The notes beneath the pieces were generated by a model. It did not search any database. It saw only the letters and a list, made by a program, of their open reading frames with translations, and was not told the DNA's origin. The position numbers were made by a program, and so were the translations under genes. From DATFVJ01 sp963851085 (GTDB lineage Bacteria > Actinomycetota > Actinomycetes > Streptosporangiales > Streptosporangiaceae), in contig CAWKNX010000010.1 in assembly GCA_963851085.1 (NCBI GenBank), positions 62,001 to 126,000 on the forward strand: a stretch of 64,000 bases of DNA, in the 5' to 3' direction. This document shows positions 11,651 to 19,983 of this stretch, piece by piece (the stretch's first letter is position 1; every line of letters starts with the position of its first letter).

Positions 11651-11662
11651 GAAGGGACCGTC

Positions 11663-12850
11663 GTGTTCATTGACTACACCGAGCGGCAGCGCAAGCTCCG
11701 CGACGAACTGCGCGAGTACTTCGCCACGCTGATCTCGCCGGCCGAGCGCCGGGCCATCGAGACCGACGCGTTCGGCGAGACCTACATGGAAATCTGCCGC
11801 CGTCTCGGCCGTGACCGCTGGCTCGGCATCGGCTGGCCGCAGGAGTTCGGCGGGCGCGGGTTCGGCCCGGTGGAACAGCAGATCTTCGTCAACGAGGTGA
11901 CGCGGGCCGAGGTGCCGTATCCGCTGATCACTTTGCAGACGGTGGCGCCGACGTTGCTGAAGTTCGGCACGCGGGAGCAGAAGGAGTTCTTCCTGCCGAA
12001 GATCCTCGCCGGCGAATGCCACTTCGCGGTGGGGTACAGCGAGCCGGGCGCGGGCACCGACCTTGCCGCGCTGTGCACGGCCGCGCGCCGCGAGCCCGAC
12101 GGCGACGGCGGCGAGGTGTACGTCGTCAACGGCCAGAAGATCTACACCAGCGGCGCCCACTACTCGGGCTACGTCTGGCTGGCCGCGAGGACCGACCCCG
12201 ATGCCCCAAAGCACAAGGGCATTTCGATCCTCATCGTCGACTGCCGCGATCCCGGGTTCAGCTGGACGCCGATCATCACAGCGGACGGGAAGCATCACAC
12301 CAACTCGACCTACTACTCCGACGTCCGGGTGCCGGTTTCGATGCTGGTCGGCGAGGAGAGCAAGGGCTGGAACCTGATCGTCAGCCAGCTCAACCACGAG
12401 CGGCTCACGCTGGGGCCAGCCGGGAACATCGGGCATCGGTACGATCGGCTCGTCCGCTGGGCAGCCACCACCAGCGGCTGCAACGGTAAGCGACTGATCG
12501 ACGAGCCCGAGGTGCGGCGCGCGATCGGCCAGGTGTATGCCTGGCTGCGCACCAACGAGCTGCTGAACTGGCAGGTCGCTGCCGGAATGGACGCCGGCTG
12601 GCTGGGCGCGCCCGATGCGTCGGCGAATAAGGTCTACGGCTCCGAACGGCTCCAGGATTCCGGGCGGCTGATCGGTGAACTGCTCGCCAGGTACGGCGAT
12701 CCCGCTGATGCACAGACCAGGGAGTTCATGGAGCTGCTTGACACTGGGGTCAAGGGCGCACTGGTGATGACGTTCGGCGGCGGTGTGAACGAGGTGCAGC
12801 GTGAGCTGATCGCCATGATCGGCCTCGGCCTGTCGAGGGCGCCTCGATGA
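11663..12850 (+). CDS. chsE2: Acyl-CoA dehydrogenase, ChsE2/FadE29-like subunit
   Basis: 395 residues. The protein opens with FIDYTERQRKLRDELREYF and carries ISPAERR, GWPQEFGGRGFGPVEQQIF, GYSEPGAGTDLA, the KHKGISILIVD segment and TFGGGVNEVQRELIA. All are recalled from FadE29 (ChsE2), partner of FadE28 in cholesterol side-chain beta-oxidation. FAD-dependent alpha,beta-dehydrogenation of the propionyl side-chain CoA ester is the expected reaction. The GTG start at 11663 follows GAAGGGA. The stop overlaps the next start (ATGA). Length and motif order are normal, and no repeats are inserted here, unlike its partner subunit. Confidence 0.9.
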   Translation: MFIDYTERQRKLRDELREYFATLISPAERRAIETDAFGETYMEICRRLGRDRWLGIGWPQEFGGRGFGPVEQQIFVNEVTRAEVPYPLITLQTVAPTLLKFGTREQKEFFLPKILAGECHFAVGYSEPGAGTDLAALCTAARREPDGDGGEVYVVNGQKIYTSGAHYSGYVWLAARTDPDAPKHKGISILIVDCRDPGFSWTPIITADGKHHTNSTYYSDVRVPVSMLVGEESKGWNLIVSQLNHERLTLGPAGNIGHRYDRLVRWAATTSGCNGKRLIDEPEVRRAIGQVYAWLRTNELLNWQVAAGMDAGWLGAPDASANKVYGSERLQDSGRLIGELLARYGDPADAQTREFMELLDTGVKGALVMTFGGGVNEVQRELIAMIGLGLSRAPR

Positions 12851-14700
12851 CGGAGCATCCCGCGGCTGCGGAAGGCGCGGGCGCTGCGCGAGTGGAAGGC
12901 GCGGGCACCGTGGAAGTGCAAGGCGCGGCCACCGTGGAAGCGGAAGGCGCGGCCACCGTGGAAGCGGAAGGCGCGGGAGCCGAAGGCGCGGGAGCCGCGC
13001 GGGCGCCTGCCGAGGGCACGCCCGGCGCCCGGGCCCCTGATGAGAGCACGGCCGGTGGGGTGACGCCGCCGGCGAACGGCTTCGCCGGCAATGGGCCGGT
13101 GACCGCCCCTCCGCTCAGTGAGCTCGACGAGCAGGTACCCGGGCTTGCCGCCCGGCTGATGGCAGCAGGGGAACAGCTCGCAGGCGTGGCGCGTGAACCG
13201 GTGTCGATGCCCCTGATCAGGCAATGGTGCGACGCGATAGGTGACAAGAATCCCGTCTACACCGACGAGGAGGCCGCGGCGGGCTCGGTGCACGGCGGGC
13301 TCGTCGCCCCACCAGCGATGATCCAGGTCTGGACGATGCCGGGGCTGGGCCGCAGGCCGGCCGAGGCCCCGGACGAGCTGCTGGTTGTGCTCAAGGCGTC
13401 GGGCTATACCGGCGTGGTCGCCACGAACTGCGAGCAGTCCTATGACAGGTACCTGCGGCCCGGCGAGCACCTGCGGACCACCACGCGCATGGGCGGTGTC
13501 ACTGGGCCGAAGAAGACGGGTCTCGGTGCGGGGTTCTTCATCACCTGGCACACGACCTGGTACAGCGGGGACGAGCGCGTCGGTCAGATGATGTTCCGGG
13601 TGCTGCAGTTCCGGCCGCCAGATCACCACGAAGCCGTCGCCCGATCACCACATTCATCCCAGCAGTCACAAGAGTCTCAGCAGCCTCAGCCTCAGCCTCA
13701 GCTATCGCAGGGACCCCAGGAGTCCCAGCAGCCTCAGCCTCAGCCTCAGCGATCACGGGAGCCTCAGCAGTCTAAACAGCCACAAGAAGCTCGGGAGCTC
13801 CGCGCCAATTCGCAGATTCTCTCGGCCCGGCCGTCTGCGCCTGCTCAAGAGCGGGAACCCCTTCTGTTGCGTGCGCCCGCGCTTGAGAGTGGAGCGGACC
13901 GGTATCCGCTCCGCCCCGCCATGAACCAGGACACGCGTTTCTTCTGGGCGGGTGCGAAGGCCGGTGAACTGCGCATCCAGCGCTGCGGCGACTGCGGGAA
14001 GCTGCGCCATCCGCCCGGCCCGATGTGCCCTCACTGCCATAGCGGCAGCCACGATTACGTGGTCGCCGCCGGCCGCGGCGAGGTGTTCACCTACGTCGTC
14101 CACCATCATCCGCCGGTTCCTGGCCGCACGGCCCCGTTCGTGGTCGCTGTGGTGGAACTGCCTGAGGGTGTCCGGGTCACGGGGAACGTACTCGGCGTGC
14201 CGCCGGATCAGGTGAGTGTCGGCATGCCCGTGGAGGTGGTCTTCGAGCGCGTCGACGATGATCTTGTGCTGCCCCAGTGGAGGCCGGCCCAGTGGAAACC
14301 GGTGCGCGGCGGGCCGGACCTGCTGCCCGAGCTCGTGATCCCGCTCACTACGACCACGGTGGTCACGACGGCGCTCGCGACCAGGGACTTCACCGCTCTT
14401 CACCACGACAGGGACGCAGCACGCGCGCAGGGCTCGGCGGACGTTTTCCTGAACATCCTGACCACCGTGGGCCTAATCCAGCGTTTCGTCACGGACTGGG
14501 CGGGCCCGCGCGCGCTTGTGCGGGCGATCAACGTGCGGCTCGGCGCGCCCGCATATGCGGGCGACACGCTGACGCTGACCGGCCGGGTCGCCGAGCGTGG
14601 CGCCAATGGCTCGGTCATGGTGGAGGTGCGCGGTGCATGCGGCCAGGGCGATCACGTGACCGGGACGGTGCACCTGGAACTGGCGGAGGACCGGGGATGA
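12847..14700 (+). CDS. Fused steroid enoyl-CoA hydratase: ChsH2 (MaoC-like + DUF35) joined to ChsH1 (MaoC)
   Basis: 617 residues in four parts. Residues ~10-50 are Ala/Gly/Glu repeats encoded by ~24-bp DNA repeats. Residues ~85-258 are a MaoC-like hot-dog domain (IRQWCDAIGDKNPVYTDE), with Tyr where catalytic hydratases have His. Residues ~271-316 are a Gln/Pro-rich linker. Residues ~363-484 are a DUF35 domain with a CxxC...CxxC rubredoxin-like ribbon (RCGDCGK, CPHC) and OB-fold. Residues ~491-617 are a second hot-dog with the likely catalytic D-x4-H (RDFTALHHD). In mycobacteria ChsH1 and ChsH2 are separate subunits of one hydratase, and the DUF35 part docks Ltp2. Here both are one chain, in the order ChsH2-ChsH1. 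It is ATGA-coupled to both neighbours. Confidence 0.85.
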   Translation: MTEHPAAAEGAGAARVEGAGTVEVQGAATVEAEGAATVEAEGAGAEGAGAARAPAEGTPGARAPDESTAGGVTPPANGFAGNGPVTAPPLSELDEQVPGLAARLMAAGEQLAGVAREPVSMPLIRQWCDAIGDKNPVYTDEEAAAGSVHGGLVAPPAMIQVWTMPGLGRRPAEAPDELLVVLKASGYTGVVATNCEQSYDRYLRPGEHLRTTTRMGGVTGPKKTGLGAGFFITWHTTWYSGDERVGQMMFRVLQFRPPDHHEAVARSPHSSQQSQESQQPQPQPQLSQGPQESQQPQPQPQRSREPQQSKQPQEARELRANSQILSARPSAPAQEREPLLLRAPALESGADRYPLRPAMNQDTRFFWAGAKAGELRIQRCGDCGKLRHPPGPMCPHCHSGSHDYVVAAGRGEVFTYVVHHHPPVPGRTAPFVVAVVELPEGVRVTGNVLGVPPDQVSVGMPVEVVFERVDDDLVLPQWRPAQWKPVRGGPDLLPELVIPLTTTTVVTTALATRDFTALHHDRDAARAQGSADVFLNILTTVGLIQRFVTDWAGPRALVRAINVRLGAPAYAGDTLTLTGRVAERGANGSVMVEVRGACGQGDHVTGTVHLELAEDRG

Positions 14701-15911
14701 CGCTGACAGCACGCGCCGGTTCTGGGGCGCGGTCCGGTGCGGCAGCGCTGTCCGGGCGCGCGGCGGTCGCCGGCATCGGGGCAACGGAGTTCTCGAAGGA
14801 GTCCGGACGGAGCGAGTTGCGCCTGGCCGCCGAGGCTGTGCTGGCCGCGGTCGCCGATGCCGGGCTCACCCCGGCCGATGTGGACGGCCTGGTCACGTTC
14901 AGCCATGACGCCAACGCCGAGGTCGCTGTGGCACGCACGACCGGAATCGGCGAACTGCGCTTCTTCGACCGGGTGGAGTACGGCGGTGGTGCCGCGTGCG
15001 CCACGGTGATGCACGCCGCAATGGCGGTCGCGACCGGCGTCGCCGACGTTGTCGTCTGCTACCGGGCCTTCAATGAGCGCTCAGGCCCCAGGTTCGGCCA
15101 GCCCAACGCCGGCCTCGGCGGGGACCCGTCCTCGCTGGGCCTGGAGATGAGCTGGCACGTGCCGTTCGGCCTGCTGACCCCGGCCGCATGGGTCGCGATG
15201 GCGGCACGGCGGTATATGTACCTCTACGGCGCTTCGAGCGAGGACTTCGGCGCTGTCGCGGTGACCATGCGCCGCCATGCGGCGGCCAACCCAGCGGCAT
15301 GGTTCTACGGCAGGCCGATCGCCCTGGCCGACCACCAGGCCTCCAGGTGGATTGTCGAGCCGCTGCACCTGCTCGACTGCTGCCAGGAGAGCGACGGCGC
15401 CGTCGCGGTGGTGGTGACGAGTGCCGAGCGGGCGCGTGACCTGCCCGCAGCGCCCGCCGTGATCACCGCGGCCGCGCAGGGCTCGGCCGCTGGCCAGATG
15501 ATGATGACCAGCTACTACGGCGACGACCCAGCCGGGCTGCCGGCGATGGGCCTGGTCGGCAGCCTGCTTTGGCGGATGTCCGGTCTGACACCCTCGGACA
15601 TCCAGACAGCGGTGCTGTACGACCATTTCACGCCGTTCGTGCTGATCCAGCTCGAAGAGCTTGGGTTCTGCCCGCGCGGTGAGGCCAGGGGATTCGTGGC
15701 GGATGGCGGCATCGGGCTCGATGGGCACCTGCCGGTCAATCCGCACGGCGGCCAACTGGGTGAGGCGTATATCCACGGGATGAACGGCATCACCGAGGCG
15801 GTCCGCCAGGTGCGTGGTACGGCGGTGAACCAGGTCCCAGGCGTGCGGCACGTGCTGGTGACGGCGGGTACCGGCGTCCCGACCAGCGGCCTGATCCTCA
15901 GCCGCGAGTGA
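14697..15911 (+). CDS. ltp2: Ltp2-like steroid side-chain aldolase (thiolase fold)
   Basis: 404 residues from ATG 14697, which overlaps the previous stop (ATGA). The thiolase/SCP2 fold is seen in GIGATEFSKESGRSE near the N-terminus, GGGAACATVMHAAMAV, and the C-terminal NPHGGQLGEAYIHGM. In steroid clusters the gene right after chsH1-chsH2 is ltp2, whose product cleaves the 17-hydroxy-C22-CoA ester by a retro-aldol reaction, giving the androstane nucleus and propionyl-CoA. It acts as a complex with the DUF35 domain, which here lies in the fused protein encoded immediately upstream. An ordinary SCP2-type thiolase is the alternative; gene order strongly favours Ltp2. Confidence 0.85.
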   Translation: MTLTARAGSGARSGAAALSGRAAVAGIGATEFSKESGRSELRLAAEAVLAAVADAGLTPADVDGLVTFSHDANAEVAVARTTGIGELRFFDRVEYGGGAACATVMHAAMAVATGVADVVVCYRAFNERSGPRFGQPNAGLGGDPSSLGLEMSWHVPFGLLTPAAWVAMAARRYMYLYGASSEDFGAVAVTMRRHAAANPAAWFYGRPIALADHQASRWIVEPLHLLDCCQESDGAVAVVVTSAERARDLPAAPAVITAAAQGSAAGQMMMTSYYGDDPAGLPAMGLVGSLLWRMSGLTPSDIQTAVLYDHFTPFVLIQLEELGFCPRGEARGFVADGGIGLDGHLPVNPHGGQLGEAYIHGMNGITEAVRQVRGTAVNQVPGVRHVLVTAGTGVPTSGLILSRE

Positions 15912-16360
15912 CGAGCGCGAGTGACGAGCCCAGGCGAAGCTTGATCGATGGCCCCTAGGGCGTGCTATAGGCCGTCCTACGGGCCATCGATCAGGAAACC
16001 GCCGCGGGCGTAACCGCCGCGGCGGGGGCACGCGAGCCTGCCGCCCGCGCCAGCGCTGACCGACCGTACTTATCCCGAACAGCTGACGCTTTGTCACGGT
16101 CGGCCGTGATTCGCCGCCAGCCGTGATTCGCCGCCAGCCGCGGTTCGCCCACGGCGCCGCTAGCGGCGAACACCATCGCGGGGACCGCCGTGTCAACCCT
16201 GGGGTTGACGCCGGACGCTGGCGCGCTCCACCCGTACGCCGATGACCGCAGGAAGGCCGATACCTAGCGTATGGGATCAGCCTGTGACATATCCGACATT
16301 CCGCGCGCTATCGCGATCAGGCCGCGGGCAGCCGCTGACACCGGAGGGGGTTGCGGCATC
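15912..16360. other. Intergenic region between the chs operon and the RND operon
   Basis: 449 bp. After the stem-loop there is a short direct repeat (GTGATTCGCCGCCAGCC-like, about 16107-16140) and a stretch that should carry the RND promoter. A frame open from 16271 runs into the RND gene but lacks a ribosome site. No gene is supported here. Confidence 0.5.
15942..15993. terminator. 13-bp perfect stem-loop after ltp2
   Basis: TGATCGATGGCCC (15942-15954) is the exact reverse complement of GGGCCATCGATCA (15981-15993), with a 26-nt loop. It lies 31 bp after the ltp2 stop. There is no U-tract, as is common for actinobacterial terminators. It probably ends the chs operon. Confidence 0.6.
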
Positions 16361-19300
16361 ATGCGCTGGGTACTTGGAACGAGCCTCCGATTCGGCCGTC
16401 TCGTCGTCGCGTTGGCAATCGGCCTCATGGTGATCGGAACGGCTCAGCTGCGGTCGGCGCCCGTCGATGTCTATCCGGAGTTCATGCCCCCATCGGTGGA
16501 GGTTCAGACGGAGGCGCTTGGCCTGTCCGCGGCCGAGGTGGAGCAACTGATCACCGTGCCGCTCGAGCAGGATCTGCTCAACGGCGTTCCGTGGCTTGAC
16601 CGCATCCACTCGTCCTCGAGGCCGGGCCTGTCCGCGATCGACCTCACGTTCCAGCGGGGCACCGACATCTACGCGGCGCGGCAGATGGTCCAGGAGCGGT
16701 TGACCCAGGCGCACGCCCTGCCGAACGTGGGCAGCCCGCCGATCATGATCCAGCCCCTGGCCTCGACGAGCCGGGTCGCCATGATCGGATTGTCCTCACG
16801 AAGCGTGTCCCTCATCGACATGTCCGTGCTCGCCCGCTGGAAGCTCAGGCCCCGGCTCATGGGTGTGCCCGGTGTCGCGAACGTGTCCGTCTATGGCCAG
16901 CGCGACCGGCAGCTCCAGGTTCAGGTCGACCCGAAGCAGTTGCGGGCCAAGGACGTGTCGCTCACTCAGGTGATCGAGACCGCCGGAAATGCCCTGTGGG
17001 TGTCGCCCCTGACGTTCGTCGAGGCCTCGACGCCGGGAACCGGCGGATTCGTCGAGTCCCCCAATCAGCGGCTGTCGATACAGCACATTTCCCCGATCTC
17101 AACCCCGCCTCAGCTCGCCGCCGTGCCGGTCGAGGGCGACCGGTCCGGCGCGCTGAGGCTCGGCAACGTCGCGAACGTCGTCGCGGACCACCAGCCGCTT
17201 ATCGGCGACGCTGTCGGGTCCGGCGCCCCAAGCCTGTACCTCGTGATCGAGAAGTTCCCCGGCGCCAACACGCTCGAGGTGACCAGGGGAATCGAGGCCG
17301 CGATGAGGGACATGGCGCCGGGCCTGAAGGGCATCGCGGTCGACGGGAATGTGTACCGTCCTGCGACCTTCGTCCAGACGGCACTCCATAACGTCGGGGT
17401 GGTCGGGCTTATCAGCCTCGCTCTGCTGCTTGTCCTGATGCTCGTGCTGCTCGGATCGTGGCGCGCGGCCATCATCGGCGCCATCGTGGTGCCGGTGTCG
17501 CTGCTCACGGCGGCCTATGTCCTGTACCTGCAGGGCGTCACGTTCACGACCATCACGCTGCTCGGGCTCGCCGCCGCCGTGGGACTCATCATCGACGACG
17601 TCATCACGGATATCGACGCGGTGCGACGCCGGCTGAGAGATGGCGGTCACAAGGGCAAGGATGACCCGGTCAACGCGACCTTGATCGAGGCGTTCTCGAC
17701 GACGCGCGGGCCGCTGGTGTTCGCGGCCCTCGCAATCCTGCTCGCGACGCTGCCCCTCCTGTTCATGGGGACCCTCGTCACCGCGTTCAGCCGTCCGCTG
17801 GTGCTCACCTACGTTCTCGCGTTGCTCGCCTCGACGCTCGTCGCGTTCACGCTGACGCCCACGCTTGCCGCCCTGCTGCTGCGCGGTGACCGGGCAGGCC
17901 GTGAGGGCCGGTTCGCCGGCCTGGCGAAGCGCTTCTTCGACCGCAGGCTCGCAGCCTCGATCCTGCGGCCACGCCGCGTATGGGCGGCCACGGCGGTGCT
18001 CGCCGTGGCTGCCCTCGCCGTCGTGCCCCAGATCGGCAGCGGCTCGCTGCTGCCCGCCCTGCAGGACCGCAATCTGCTACTGAAGATGGACGCGGTCCCG
18101 GGTACCTCGTTGCCTGAGATGGACCGGATCACGGCCGCAGCGAGCAGCGAGCTGCGCACGCTGCCTGGCGTCAAGAGTGTCGGTGCGCATGTCGGGCGGG
18201 CGGTCAGTTCTGATCAGGTGGTCAACGTCAACTCCGCCGAGGTGTGGATCACGCTGGCCGGCGCCGCGGACTACAGCCGCAGCCTGGCCGCGATCAGGGC
18301 CGTCATGCACGGCTACGCAGGCCTCAGGGCCGATCTGCTCACCTACCCGAGCGACCGGGTAGCGCAGGTGACGTCGGGTCAGACCGACGATCTCCTTGTC
18401 CGCGTCTACGGACCGGACCTCAGCGTCCTGCAGAGTAAGGCGGGCCAGGTGCGGGCCATGCTGTCGGGCGTCTCAGGCGTGGTGAACCCCGTGGTGCGCC
18501 CCGTCCCCCGCCAGCCGACGGTGAACATCCAGGTCAACCTCGCCGCGGCCCAGAAGTACGGGCTGAAGCCGGGCGACGTCCGCCGGGACACGACGACGCT
18601 CACCTCGGGTCTCATCGTCGGCAACCTCTACGAGCAGTCGAAGATCTTCGATGTCGTGGTCTGGGGAGCTCCGCAGGTACGCAGCGACCTCACCAGGCTC
18701 GGGGACATGCTGATCGACACGCCCTCCGGCGGGCAAGTGGCCCTCAAGGACGTTGCCACGGTCAGGATTCAGCCGGAGCCGACCGCCATCACCCACGACG
18801 ATGTCTCGCGTACCGTCGAGGTGGCCGCGAAGGTCAGCGGAGATCCCGGGTCCGTGGTCGCCGCGGTGAAATCGCGGCTCGCAAGCGTGTCGATGCCTTA
18901 TGAGTACCACGCCGAGGTGTTCGGGAACGTCACCGTCGAGCGAGCTGACTTCGAACGGACCTTGCTGCTCGGCGCCGCGGCACTCATCGGCGTCTTCCTG
19001 CTGCTTCAGGCCGCCGTCGGCAGCTGGCGGCGTGCGGGCCTCCTGCTGCTCTCGCTGCCGCTGTCGGTGGCGGGCGCGGTGCTCGCCGCGCCGCTCGGTG
19101 GCGGGTTGTGGAGCACAGGAGCGCTGGCAGGCATGTTCGCCGTGCTCGCGCTTGCTATCCGTGGCGGCATCCTCCTCGGGCGCCGCATCAGTGATGCGGA
19201 GAAGGAGAGCGCGGTGGACGGGCAGACCGCAGTGGTTGCCGCTGCCCGTGCGCGCGCCGTTCCCATCCTGCAGTCGGCGCTGACGACTGCCGCCGTGCTG

Positions 19301-19495
19301 GTGCCTGCTGCCGTGTTCGGCTCCCGCACAGGGCTGGAGTTCCTGCATCCGCTGGCGGTCACAATGCTCGGCGGCCTGGTGAGCCTGCTCGTGGTGCAGC
19401 TGTTCGTGCTGCCTGGGCTGCTCGTGACGACAGCTGGCCGGCGGTCGGCGCCAGAACTCGACGCCGATCACGCCCTCGTCGCCACGCCCGACTGA
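16361..19495 (+). CDS. RND efflux pump, CusA/CzcA (heavy-metal) type, first copy
   Basis: 1044 residues with the 12-TM, two-large-loop layout of RND pumps. The N-terminus MRWVLGTSLRFGRLVVAL is TM1. The porter loop contains VYPEFMPPSVEVQTEALGLS, typical of HME-RND proteins, and TM4 carries the acidic proton-relay motif GLIIDDVITDID. I chose ATG 16361, ten bases after GGAGGGGG, because it aligns with the start of the second pump (MRWIISSSLRFRYLVVA). An upstream GTG-type extension to 16271 has no ribosome site. It should use proton flux to export a cation or small molecule. RND pumps of this size-class are unusual outside Gram-negatives; the typical actinobacterial RND is MmpL. The TM4 segment differs from the second pump's VVDDAIIDVEN. 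Confidence 0.85.
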   Translation: MRWVLGTSLRFGRLVVALAIGLMVIGTAQLRSAPVDVYPEFMPPSVEVQTEALGLSAAEVEQLITVPLEQDLLNGVPWLDRIHSSSRPGLSAIDLTFQRGTDIYAARQMVQERLTQAHALPNVGSPPIMIQPLASTSRVAMIGLSSRSVSLIDMSVLARWKLRPRLMGVPGVANVSVYGQRDRQLQVQVDPKQLRAKDVSLTQVIETAGNALWVSPLTFVEASTPGTGGFVESPNQRLSIQHISPISTPPQLAAVPVEGDRSGALRLGNVANVVADHQPLIGDAVGSGAPSLYLVIEKFPGANTLEVTRGIEAAMRDMAPGLKGIAVDGNVYRPATFVQTALHNVGVVGLISLALLLVLMLVLLGSWRAAIIGAIVVPVSLLTAAYVLYLQGVTFTTITLLGLAAAVGLIIDDVITDIDAVRRRLRDGGHKGKDDPVNATLIEAFSTTRGPLVFAALAILLATLPLLFMGTLVTAFSRPLVLTYVLALLASTLVAFTLTPTLAALLLRGDRAGREGRFAGLAKRFFDRRLAASILRPRRVWAATAVLAVAALAVVPQIGSGSLLPALQDRNLLLKMDAVPGTSLPEMDRITAAASSELRTLPGVKSVGAHVGRAVSSDQVVNVNSAEVWITLAGAADYSRSLAAIRAVMHGYAGLRADLLTYPSDRVAQVTSGQTDDLLVRVYGPDLSVLQSKAGQVRAMLSGVSGVVNPVVRPVPRQPTVNIQVNLAAAQKYGLKPGDVRRDTTTLTSGLIVGNLYEQSKIFDVVVWGAPQVRSDLTRLGDMLIDTPSGGQVALKDVATVRIQPEPTAITHDDVSRTVEVAAKVSGDPGSVVAAVKSRLASVSMPYEYHAEVFGNVTVERADFERTLLLGAAALIGVFLLLQAAVGSWRRAGLLLLSLPLSVAGAVLAAPLGGGLWSTGALAGMFAVLALAIRGGILLGRRISDAEKESAVDGQTAVVAAARARAVPILQSALTTAAVLVPAAVFGSRTGLEFLHPLAVTMLGGLVSLLVVQLFVLPGLLVTTAGRRSAPELDADHALVATPD

Positions 19496-19530
19496 CGGCA
19501 AGTCGTCGACGATCCGAAGGGAAGCCATCG

Positions 19531-19983
19531 ATGTCCACGAAGAATCCCGTCGCCATCGGTCTTGCCGTGACCGTCGCCGTGGTCCTGACAGCCTGCGGCA
19601 GCGCGACGGTCAGCCAGACTCCCCCGGCGACTGTCACAAAGATCGCTGGCTCCTCGGTCCAGCAGATCCGACTGACCGACCAGGCCATCCACCGGCTCGG
19701 TATCGCCGCGCAACCGGTGCGAGAGGCGACCGTGGCGGTGGCCGGCCGGGCTGGCGTGCACAAGATCATCCCGTATTCGGCGGTCGTCTACGACACGGAC
19801 GGTTCGACGTGGACCTACGTGAACACGGCCGCACGGACATATGTGCGCCAGCCGATCAAGATCGACGAGATCCAGGGCGATACCGCGGTCCTCGCCGATG
19901 GCCCGGCCCCGGGCGCGGCGGTGGTGACCGTGGGAGCGCCGGAGTTGCTCGGCACCGAGTACAACATCAGCGGTGAGGAATGA
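19531..19983 (+). CDS. Small lipoprotein resembling the C-terminal part of a CusB/HlyD adaptor
   Basis: 150 residues. A signal peptide with lipobox VLTAC (Cys ~23) predicts a lipoprotein anchored outside the membrane. The remainder contains a segment like IPYSAVVYDTDGSTWTYVN and then VRQPIKIDEIQGDTAVLADG, which follow the membrane-proximal domain of RND adaptor proteins (the 'VP..AV......VYV' pattern). The barrel-sandwich and hairpin domains of a full ~350-400 residue adaptor are absent. It lies between the two pump genes and is coupled to the second (ATGA at 19980-19983). It is probably a minimal accessory subunit for a pump that has no outer-membrane channel to reach. Confidence 0.7.
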   Translation: MSTKNPVAIGLAVTVAVVLTACGSATVSQTPPATVTKIAGSSVQQIRLTDQAIHRLGIAAQPVREATVAVAGRAGVHKIIPYSAVVYDTDGSTWTYVNTAARTYVRQPIKIDEIQGDTAVLADGPAPGAAVVTVGAPELLGTEYNISGEE

